From: JAKFEW01 sp036675505
Lineage (GTDB): Bacteria; Cyanobacteriota; Sericytochromatia; S15B-MN24; JAQBPE01
Length of the DNA: 8,221 nucleotides
Direction of reading: 5' to 3'
Assembly (NCBI GenBank): GCA_036675505.1
Contig: JAKFEW010000070.1
Coordinates: forward strand, 1 to 8,221
Shown here: positions 1-5,048 of the stretch, in pieces
Numbering within the stretch: position 1 is the stretch's first letter
Layout of the letters: every line of letters starts with the position of its first letter
Notes under the pieces: model-generated
Seen by the model: only the letters and a program-made list of their open reading frames with translations
Databases searched by the model: none
Told to the model about the DNA's origin: nothing
Translations under genes and position numbers: made by a program

Positions 1-94
1 GCTGGGGCTGGCCGGGGTGGGGCGGCTGGGGGGGCTGGCCGGCGCGCGGGGGCTGAGGCGGCTGACCGGGGCGGGGGGGCTGGGGCGGCTGGCC
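1..94 (-). repeat. 27-bp tandem repeats encoding GQPPQPPRP units
   Basis: Three full 27-bp units (94-68, 67-41, 40-14) and the start of a fourth (13-1) encode GQPPQPPRP, GQPPQPPRA and GQPPQPPHP. The array continues past the edge, so copy number is unknown. The plus strand, which is the template strand of this gene, carries runs of four or more G at 4-7, 14-17, 19-22 and 28-34, spaced closely enough to fit a G-quadruplex pattern. Confidence 0.85.
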
Positions 95-406
95 GTGGTG
101 CGGCGGACGGGGGGGCATGGGCCGCGCGCCGGCGAAGTTCCGCGGCGTCACGTCGGCCGCGTCGGTGGCCATGAGATCGGCCGAGGCGTCGTGCGCGGCA
201 GCTGCGGGCGTTGCCTCGGCCGTGCCGTTCGGCTGGCTCACCGGGGTGGTGGCGGCGCGCTTGACCGCCTTGCCGCTCAACACGAGCTCGGGCAGCTGCA
301 CCTGCAGGGGGGCGCCGGCCTGGCAGGCGCTGGTCGCGAGCGCCGCGGCGACGAGCAACCAGCCGGGCAGGGCGCGGGCGAGGCGGGGGGCGAAGCCTTG
401 GGTCAT
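1..406 (-). CDS. Putative lipoprotein with Pro/Gln-rich 9-residue repeats (3' end outside window)
   Basis: Reading leftward from the ATG at 406, 135 codons are open and the frame runs off the window edge, so the C-terminus is not seen. A Shine-Dalgarno-like AGAGAGGA lies about 8 nt upstream of the start. Residues 1-27 form a bacterial export signal: Arg at 8 and 11, a hydrophobic stretch at 16-24, then TSAC with Cys28 as the likely lipidated residue. Thr at -3 is weaker than the usual Leu. Residues 29-100 are low-complexity and rich in Ala/Thr. From residue 105 a 9-residue unit, GQPPQPPRP, repeats three times and a fourth begins. I infer a membrane-anchored protein exposing an extended polyproline-like rod. 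No enzymatic domain is visible and I do not recognise a family; the decisive part may lie beyond the edge. The next minus-strand gene upstream stops 139 bases away, and a weak promoter in that gap suggests separate transcription. Confidence 0.72.
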   Translation of the reverse strand, partial: MTQGFAPRLARALPGWLLVAAALATSACQAGAPLQVQLPELVLSGKAVKRAATTPVSQPNGTAEATPAAAAHDASADLMATDAADVTPRNFAGARPMPPRPPHHGQPPQPPRPGQPPQPPRAGQPPQPPHPGQPQ

Positions 407-435
407 CGGGGGGTCCTCTCTCTCTTGGGGCCGGC

Positions 436-449
436 GGGGCGTCTGCCCC
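436..449 (-). other. Small inverted repeat in the leader of the Pro-rich lipoprotein gene
   Basis: GGGGC and GCCCC arms of 5 bp with a 4-nt loop lie about 30 nt upstream of the lipoprotein start codon, between the candidate promoter and the ribosome-binding site. No T-tract follows, so it is not a typical terminator. It may fold in the mRNA leader, but in so GC-rich a sequence a short stem may be chance. Confidence 0.25.
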
Positions 450-476
450 TCACGAGAAAGAGTATGGGCGCGCCTG

Positions 477-505
477 ATTACCGCAGCCCGGTTCCCCGCT
501 TACAA
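477..505 (-). promoter_or_regulatory. Candidate sigma70-type promoter for the Pro-rich lipoprotein gene
   Basis: On the minus strand TTGTAA (505-500) and GGTAAT (482-477) are separated by exactly 17 nt. Each matches the -35 or -10 consensus at 4 of 6 positions. Transcription would begin near 470, giving a leader of about 64 nt before the ATG at 406. It falls in one of the few less GC-rich patches of the left end. The match is modest. Confidence 0.35.
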
Positions 506-545
506 TCGAGTTTAAGGCGAGATGAAGCTCATGCCGCTGGCGCCT

Positions 546-731
546 TCAGGCCGGCAGACGGCCCTGCATGCCGATGTGGGCGAGCAGGCGCGCGAGCGCC
601 TGGTCCGCGGTCGGCGCGGCGAAGTGCACGCGCGGATCGGCCGAGAGCGAGGCGACGAAGGCACCACCGTCTTCGCTGCAGACATCGTAGACGACCATGC
701 CCTGGGCTGTGTACACGAAGCCGAAGTTCAC
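546..731 (-). CDS. Small 61-residue protein, possibly HicB-like
   Basis: The GTG start at 731 is preceded by a strong AGGAGG about 8 nt upstream, which fixes the start and makes this short gene credible. The protein has no signal peptide or membrane segment, so it is probably cytoplasmic. Its pattern is a beta strand (GMVVYDV, 11-17), a turn with acidic residues and two glycines (EDGG, 20-23), a second strand (AFVASL, 24-29), then T-A-D-Q-A-L-A-R-L-L (41-50), an amphipathic helix. This order resembles the small partial RNase-H-like fold of HicB-type antitoxins and their solitary relatives, where Gly-Gly-Tyr/Phe-Val precedes a Thr-x-x-Glu-Ala-Leu helix. No HicA-like toxin partner is visible within the window. 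The resemblance is weak and by eye; a plain hypothetical protein is equally possible. An AT-richer direct repeat lies just upstream. Confidence 0.65.
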   Translation of the reverse strand: MNFGFVYTAQGMVVYDVCSEDGGAFVASLSADPRVHFAAPTADQALARLLAHIGMQGRLPA

Positions 732-773
732 GACCTGTCCCTCCTACTTGCCTGGGGACAGCTTACGCGGACG

Positions 774-792
774 TTCGTAACAATTCGGTAAC
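774..792 (-). promoter_or_regulatory. Direct repeat upstream of the small HicB-like gene, possible operator
   Basis: On the minus strand GTTACCGAA and GTTACGAA lie in tandem with an 11-nt period, about one helical turn, some 45 nt upstream of the GTG at 731. This is the most AT-rich patch for hundreds of bases. A pair of half-sites on one face of the helix would suit a dimeric or paired regulator. No -35/-10 pair with correct spacing was found across it. The regulatory role is inferred. Confidence 0.3.
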
Positions 793-832
793 GGACCGCG
801 GACGCGGCGTCACACGGACCTGTGCGGGCAGA

Positions 833-1759
833 TCAGGGGCAGCCGGACACCCAGAGCCGCAGGTCGTACGCGCCGCTGTTGTCGCCGAACTGCCCGGGCA
901 GATCGTAGTAACGCGCCTCCAGCGTGCCGCTTGCGGGCATCGCCACGGTCTGGTCCTGCGGGAGTGCCTGCTCGGGCAAGCCGGGCGCGCGCACGCGGAT
1001 CTGGCCGTAGAACGAGTTGGTCGGCGCGCCCAACGGGCCCGAGTCGATCGTGCCGTTGAAGGTGGTGCCGCTGGCCGAGAAGCCCACGCGCTGGCCGGCC
1101 TGCACCGTGGCGAGCGGGACCCAGGCCGGCTCGAGCGCGCTGATCGCGAGCTGCTTGTTTTCGAAGGTCGTGCCCATGCGATCCTCGACGAACGCCCCCG
1201 GGCCTGGCACCGGGCGGTAGAGCAGCCCGCCCACGCGGTAGTACTCATCGAGCGTGAGCGCGGACGCGACCCGGCCGGTCGCGCCGGCGAAATCGGCCTG
1301 GCGGAATTCCGCCGGGGCTGCGCAGCCGCGCCCGAGCCAGAACAGGGCGGCGGCGGTCGTGGCGGTCGTATCGGGGTTGAGGTCGCAGCGCTGGACGGAC
1401 CCCGCCTGTCGCGGCGCCGGGCAGATGTTCAGGAGCACCTGGCCATCTTGGCGCGTGGCCACGAGCAGGTGGCTGGCGGTCGGCGGGATGCCGGTCAGCA
1501 CGTAGTGGCCGGTGGCGTCCGCGGTGGCGGACGGTGCGCCGTCGACGTACGGCAAGACGACCTCCACGCCGCCGAACGGCACGACCGGGAACAGCGCCGC
1601 GAGGACGTATCGTTCGCGAACACGGATCGCGCGCGGGGCCCAAATCGGCGGGCCGCGCAAGGTTAGTAACGCGGGCCGGATCTGGCCGGGAGGCCTGTCG
1701 CGGCCGGCCGACCGGCCCCGGGTGAGGCGGACCGATTCGGCCGCCTGGCCGGCGGGCAT
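833..1759 (-). CDS. Carboxypeptidase-regulatory-like and PA-IL (LecA)-like domain protein, N-terminus uncertain
   Basis: The body and stop are secure; the start is not. The first in-frame ATG (1759) gives 308 residues, and a TTG at 1660 gives 275. Neither has a clear ribosome-binding site, and residues 1-40 have poor codon bias. Residues ~50-115 fit a carboxypeptidase-regulatory-like beta sandwich, with TADATGHYVLTGIPP near 79-93. A short Thr/Ala segment with TTATTAAALFWLG (131-143) follows. Residues ~213-308 match the fold pattern of the galactophilic lectin PA-IL: AGQRVGFSASG at its start and YYDLPGQFGDNSGAYDL at its end, the counterpart of the calcium/sugar-binding loop. The Asp of the D-x-P-G element and Asn of D-N-S-G are kept; PA-IL's Thr104 position is Gln. 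These proteins are normally exported, yet no signal peptide is visible, so the 5' end may be lost. The divergent gene begins 10 bp away, and its middle section looks related. Confidence 0.6.
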   Translation of the reverse strand: MPAGQAAESVRLTRGRSAGRDRPPGQIRPALLTLRGPPIWAPRAIRVRERYVLAALFPVVPFGGVEVVLPYVDGAPSATADATGHYVLTGIPPTASHLLVATRQDGQVLLNICPAPRQAGSVQRCDLNPDTTATTAAALFWLGRGCAAPAEFRQADFAGATGRVASALTLDEYYRVGGLLYRPVPGPGAFVEDRMGTTFENKQLAISALEPAWVPLATVQAGQRVGFSASGTTFNGTIDSGPLGAPTNSFYGQIRVRAPGLPEQALPQDQTVAMPASGTLEARYYDLPGQFGDNSGAYDLRLWVSGCP

Positions 1760-1769
1760 GAAACGCCCG
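1753..1769. other. Short inverted repeat over the divergent start codons
   Basis: CGGGC (1753-1757) and GCCCG (1765-1769) flank a 7-nt loop containing the minus-strand ATG (1759-1757 on its strand), and the right arm ends on the first base of the plus-strand GTG (1769). It may influence initiation of either gene, or be chance in GC-rich DNA. No good ribosome-binding site precedes the GTG. Confidence 0.2.
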
Positions 1770-4498
1770 TGCAAACCTCGAGGCAGTTTGTCGCATTGGC
1801 CATGATCGCCGCCGCGCTTCTCGCGGCATGCGAGAAGTCCGCGGTCCCGACCCGGACCGGCGGGGCGCCCGCGCGCAAATCGCCGGCCGCCGCCAGGCCG
1901 TCGCAGGCACCCGGCGGCCAGCCCGCCGCGGCCGTGGCGGACGGCCCCGACGTCCTGCGCAAGCCCACGCGCGCGTCGCTCGAGCTCAGCGGCCGCATCG
2001 CCCTCGACGCCCGCTACGCCGTCGGCACGGGCCTGATCTCGGATCGGGGCGGCGCGGTCGTCGCCAACAACGGCGGCGGCATCATCTCCGACCAGGGCGC
2101 GGGCGTGCTCTCGGTGAACGGCGCGCAGCTGCTCTCGAACAACGCGGGCAACCTCGTGAGCCGCAACGCGGCCGGCATCGTCAGCCACAACGGCGCGGGG
2201 CTCACCGCCAAGGTGAAGTTCATCTCGGATCAAGGCGGCGGCATCGTCGCGAACAACGGCGGCGGCTTCATCTCGGACCAGGGCGGCGGCATCGTGTCGA
2301 ACAACAGCGGCGGCCTGGTCTCCAACAACGGCCCCTCCCGGACATCCCTGTCCTCCGGGGCATTCCTCCGTCCTGGAGATCGCGGCGGCGCCGTCGTGAA
2401 GCCCTACGACCTCCAGGGCCTCCTGGCGGGCCTCGTGCCGACGCGCCGGCTGGCCGCGGCGGGGGGGCTGCCCCACCAGGCCTTCCCGGTCGGCGGCATG
2501 CTGGTCGGCGTGATCTCGCTGGCCGACGGCGCGTACCTGCCGCTGGGCGTCGACCGCGAGGGCAAGCCGATCTACGCCGTCTTCACCGACGCCGAAGGCG
2601 GGTTCAAGGTGCACCTGCCCGCGGGCCTCGCGAAGAACGTGCTCGTGGTCTCGAGCGTGCCCGGCACCAGCGACCCGCGCCTGGCGGTCGACCTGGTGGC
2701 GAGCGGCGTGTCCGCGGGGGGCCTGGTGGTCGACGACGCCAGCACCGTCGCCACGACCTACTTGCGGCAGTCGATCGTGGCGCGCCTCGAGGAGGCGATG
2801 GATCCGGACCCCTGCCGACCGGCGCCGACCGGCGACTCGCTGTCCAGAGGCGGCTTTGCGCTCACCGCCCTGACCTACCAGGACGTATTCGGCGCGGCCT
2901 TCAAGGCGCTGCCGCGCCCGGCCCGCCAGCGGGTGATGGCGCGCTTCACGGACGCCGCCATCGGCCTGACGGACCTCGCCACGGTGACCATCAATCCCTC
3001 CTACGCCGAGGCGTCGACCGCGACGGGCCTCGCCATGCCGGTGCTCAGGCGCGTCCTCGCCGAGATGGAGGCGGCCGTCGCCAAGCACCTCGAGGCCTCG
3101 CCGACCTACTTCGACGACAAGCCGTACGTGCTGATCGCGAACCGCGAGCGCGGCAGCGGCCCGCCCTATGTGATCCGCAAGCCCGCGGACTTCTCCGAGT
3201 TCGTGGTGCGCGCCTACCTCGCGACCAGCGACCTCGAGGTGACGAAGCGGCTCGCCGGGGTGATCGTCGATCTCGGCCTCTCGCCGGCGCTGCGGGAGGA
3301 CATGACGGCGGCCGGCGGCTCGCTCTTCGCGGGGCTGGTCCCGACCATCGCAGGCCCCGAGAACCTGGGCGAGGAACGGATCCGCGCCGCGGCGCGGGCG
3401 GCGATCGCCGACGAAGCCGCAGCCAGCGCGCCCGTGGCCGAGCCCACCTGCATGCCCGCGGCCGTGCCACCGGTGGTCGAGGCCGAGGTCACGTCGCTCG
3501 CGGGCACGGGCGAGGGCGGCTTCACGGACGGCCCAGGCGCGACGGCGCGCTTCAAGCGCCCGTCGCGCCTGGCCTACGACCCGCGCGGCTTCCTGTTCGT
3601 GAGCGAGCTCGAGGGCGGTCGCATCCGCCGCATCGACCTGAACGACCCCGCCCACCCGGTCACGACGATTGCGGGCACCGGCGAGGAAGGCTGGCTGGAC
3701 GGCCCTGCGAAGGCCGCGCAGTTCCATGAGCCGAGCGGGCTCGCGCTCGACGGCAGGGGCGCGCTCTACGTGGTCGAGCGCGCGAACCACCGCGTCCGGA
3801 AAATCGTGGGCTACGATGGCGCTGACGCGGTCGTCTCGACGGTCGCGGGCGACGGGACCGCGGGCTATACGGAGGGCGCCGGCGCCGCTGCGCGCTTCAA
3901 CCAGCCCGAGGACGTGGCGATCGGGCCGGATGGCGCGCTGTACGTGGCCGACTTGAAAAATCACCGCGTGCGCAAGGTGACGGCCGACGGCCACGTGACG
4001 ACCTACTTCGGCTCAGGCGAGGACACCGTCCTGAACGGGGTCGCGCTCGCGGCGACGGTGCGCGAGCCGCGCGGGCTCAGCTTCACGCCGCGCGGCGACC
4101 TGCTGGTCGTCGACAGCAAAGATGCGCGGGTGCGGATCGTGAACCCCGCAGGTGGCGTCGCGTTCTTCGCAGGCAGCGGCGACGCCGGCCTCGCCGAAGG
4201 CAGCTACTACACCGCCCGGTTCCAGACGCCCTACGCCGCGGCGCTGACCGCGGCCGGCGAGGTCCTGCTCGCGGACGCGCGCAACCACCGCATCCGGCTG
4301 CTCGACCGCCAGGGCTTCGTCTCCACCGTGGCGGGCAGCGGCCCGGGCGGCCAGGACGCGGGCGCCTTCGCCGAGGGGCGTGGCGGTGCCGCGGCCTTCA
4401 ACACGCCCACGGGCATCGCGATCGCGGGCGACGGCACGGTCTACGTGGCGGATTCCCTCAACCACCGCATCCGGGTCCTCAGGCTGCCTGCACCCTGA
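1769..4498 (+). CDS. Lipoprotein with octapeptide-repeat array and C-terminal six-bladed NHL beta-propeller
   Basis: The 909-residue product starts at GTG, chosen because it gives a complete lipoprotein signal: Arg5, hydrophobic 7-18, and a perfect lipobox LAAC with Cys21. Residues 22-75 are an Ala/Pro/Gly linker. Residues 89-190 hold 13 octapeptide units such as IISDQGAG and IVANNGGG. Residues ~242-335 resemble a carboxypeptidase-regulatory-like domain (VFTDAEGGFKVHLP) followed by a Ser/Thr motif (DDASTVATT), the same order as in the divergent neighbour. Residues ~335-560 are mainly helical and unrecognised. Residues ~573-907 form six NHL repeats, each with a TVAGxGxxGxxxG-type loop, a LYVAD-type strand and NHRVRKV. 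The first strand (EVTSLAG) would close the ring with the last blade. NHL propellers bind proteins, carbohydrates or other ligands; I infer an extracytoplasmic binding or scaffold role, not catalysis. Two Cys (349, 561) besides Cys21 could pair. Confidence 0.93.
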   Translation: MQTSRQFVALAMIAAALLAACEKSAVPTRTGGAPARKSPAAARPSQAPGGQPAAAVADGPDVLRKPTRASLELSGRIALDARYAVGTGLISDRGGAVVANNGGGIISDQGAGVLSVNGAQLLSNNAGNLVSRNAAGIVSHNGAGLTAKVKFISDQGGGIVANNGGGFISDQGGGIVSNNSGGLVSNNGPSRTSLSSGAFLRPGDRGGAVVKPYDLQGLLAGLVPTRRLAAAGGLPHQAFPVGGMLVGVISLADGAYLPLGVDREGKPIYAVFTDAEGGFKVHLPAGLAKNVLVVSSVPGTSDPRLAVDLVASGVSAGGLVVDDASTVATTYLRQSIVARLEEAMDPDPCRPAPTGDSLSRGGFALTALTYQDVFGAAFKALPRPARQRVMARFTDAAIGLTDLATVTINPSYAEASTATGLAMPVLRRVLAEMEAAVAKHLEASPTYFDDKPYVLIANRERGSGPPYVIRKPADFSEFVVRAYLATSDLEVTKRLAGVIVDLGLSPALREDMTAAGGSLFAGLVPTIAGPENLGEERIRAAARAAIADEAAASAPVAEPTCMPAAVPPVVEAEVTSLAGTGEGGFTDGPGATARFKRPSRLAYDPRGFLFVSELEGGRIRRIDLNDPAHPVTTIAGTGEEGWLDGPAKAAQFHEPSGLALDGRGALYVVERANHRVRKIVGYDGADAVVSTVAGDGTAGYTEGAGAAARFNQPEDVAIGPDGALYVADLKNHRVRKVTADGHVTTYFGSGEDTVLNGVALAATVREPRGLSFTPRGDLLVVDSKDARVRIVNPAGGVAFFAGSGDAGLAEGSYYTARFQTPYAAALTAAGEVLLADARNHRIRLLDRQGFVSTVAGSGPGGQDAGAFAEGRGGAAAFNTPTGIAIAGDGTVYVADSLNHRIRVLRLPAP
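2033..2338 (+). repeat. Array of 13 octapeptide repeats (24 bp units) in the NHL lipoprotein
   Basis: Residues 89-190 divide into units of eight residues, apart from one six-residue unit (LTAKVK, 145-150). The consensus is two aliphatic residues, Ser/Ala, Asn/Asp/other, Asn/Gln/Arg, then three small residues, mostly Gly. Units ending SDQGGG and SNNGGG or ANNGGG often alternate, hinting at a 16-residue structural period. The units at 2219-2266 and 2267-2314 are a 48-bp tandem copy differing at five positions, which points to recent expansion. Confidence 0.88.
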
Positions 4499-4929
4499 GC
4501 GCCGACAGCCAGCTCCAAGCCAGCGAGTCGCAGGCGTTCGTCCAGGGCGTCAAGGCGCCGTCCGACGCCACCGGCACCCAGCAGCGCGAGTTCAACGACT
4601 GGTTCGCCAAGCAGGACAGCGCGACCCAGGCCGCGATCGCGACGGTCCTCGGCGGCGAGGGCTCGGACAACGAGCGCGCCGCGGCGGCGGCCAAGGTCGC
4701 GCTGCTGCGCCCCGACGCCTTCACGCCCGAGATGGCCCAGAAGCTCGGCGACGACGGCGTGAGCGAGTTCCTGGGCAAGTTCGCGACCGACCGCCTGCAC
4801 CTCGACAAACTGCCTGCTGCCACGCGTCAGGCGTTGATCCGGGAGCGCGAGAGCGGCTGGACCTCGAGCGACGAGTACGCGCTGATCGATCGCCTCGAAG
4901 CCAAAGCCTCGATCGCGATGTCTCCCTGA
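4495..4929 (+). CDS. Coding segment without a standard start: 5'-truncated gene or CTG-initiated small protein
   Basis: This frame stays open for 144 codons with strong G/C third-position bias and ends at TGA 4927-4929. No ATG, GTG or TTG occurs in frame until the ATG at 4732, which would give only 65 residues and lacks a ribosome-binding site. A CTG at 4495 overlaps the stop of the NHL lipoprotein gene (CTGA), a geometry like the ATGA overlaps used for coupled translation, but CTG starts are rare. The product from there begins LSADSQLQASESQAF. It is acidic to neutral, mostly helical, with no signal peptide, membrane segment or Cys, and I recognise no family. Two readings remain: the tail of a gene whose 5' part was deleted up to the NHL stop, or a real CTG-started partner of the NHL protein. 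It converges on the relic at 4953-5016. Confidence 0.5.
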   Translation: MSADSQLQASESQAFVQGVKAPSDATGTQQREFNDWFAKQDSATQAAIATVLGGEGSDNERAAAAAKVALLRPDAFTPEMAQKLGDDGVSEFLGKFATDRLHLDKLPAATRQALIRERESGWTSSDEYALIDRLEAKASIAMSP

Positions 4930-4939
4930 GCTTCCGCAA

Positions 4940-4958
4940 CCCAGGCCTGGGCTCAGGC
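4940..4958. terminator. Hairpin between converging ends (left copy)
   Basis: A perfect 12-bp palindrome (4940-4951) overlaps a stem of GCCTG and CAGGC with a 4-nt loop (4945-4958), lying between the plus-strand stop at 4929 and the minus-strand relic stop at 4953. The second stem is retained exactly at 6181-6194. No T-tract follows on either strand, so intrinsic termination is only plausible. Confidence 0.3.
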
Positions 4959-5016
4959 TGTTTCCGGCGGCGGGAAGAGCCGGCTCAACACCGGGACCGG
5001 CTCGAACGTGACGTTC
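4953..5016 (-). pseudogene. Relic of the 3' end of a homologue of the 6189-7247 gene
   Basis: Read on the minus strand, the segment encodes NVTFEPVPVLSRLFPPPETA followed by TGA. The intact gene to the right ends HVTFEPIPVLSRLFPPPETA, so 18 of 20 residues are identical. Of seven base differences in the aligned 72 bp, five are silent and two are conservative or single-residue changes. That pattern means the two copies diverged while both were under selection as protein, so the relic probably comes from a diverged homologue rather than a recent local copy. Upstream of residue N the frame stays open but the sequence no longer resembles the intact gene, and only this tail remains. It cannot be expressed as a useful protein. 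Confidence 0.75.
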
Positions 5017-5048
5017 TGACGACCGCGGCGAAGACTCAGTCTCGTCAG
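5016..5048. other. Nested inverted repeat at the junction of the relic and the cupredoxin-like gene
   Basis: CTGACGA (5016-5022) and TCGTCAG (5042-5048) are perfect 7-bp arms. The interior holds two smaller palindromes, CCGCGG (5023-5028) and GACTCAGTC (5033-5041). The structure covers the stop of the cupredoxin-like gene and begins on the last base of the left direct repeat. There is no T-tract, so it is either a weak terminator stem or the scar of a recombination end. Confidence 0.45.

Larger units (their letters stand above)
4922..5016. repeat. Left copy of a ~95-bp direct repeat flanking the cupredoxin-like gene
   Basis: This segment aligns with 6159-6252. Both copies begin with CTCCCTGAG, differ by a one-base indel in the next ~13 bases, then match at 65 of 72 positions from 4945 to 5016 (6181 to 6252). 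Similarity ends sharply on both sides. Both include a perfectly conserved 14-nt hairpin, GCCTGGGCTCAGGC, at 4945-4958 and 6181-6194. The left copy ends where the inverted repeat at 5016-5048 begins. Confidence 0.85.

Noticed and set aside
1..94. CRISPR-like array
   Set aside because: Units are contiguous 27-bp coding repeats without unique spacers and stay in frame with the lipoprotein.
17..1666. A 549-codon open frame on the plus strand over the three left-hand genes
   Set aside because: The translation is Arg/Gly/Ala-rich with no domain, and the minus strand shows a lipobox, ribosome-binding sites and recognisable domains.
1828..3729. A 633-codon frame offset within the NHL lipoprotein gene
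   Set aside because: Its product is dominated by Arg, Gly and Pro, the usual shifted-frame shadow of a GC-rich gene.
833..3994. A 1053-codon open frame on the minus strand spanning the NHL lipoprotein gene
   Set aside because: Only its last ~270 codons have protein character. The rest is the antisense of a well-supported gene and is Arg/Ala/Gly-rich low complexity, as expected from GC-rich DNA lacking stops.
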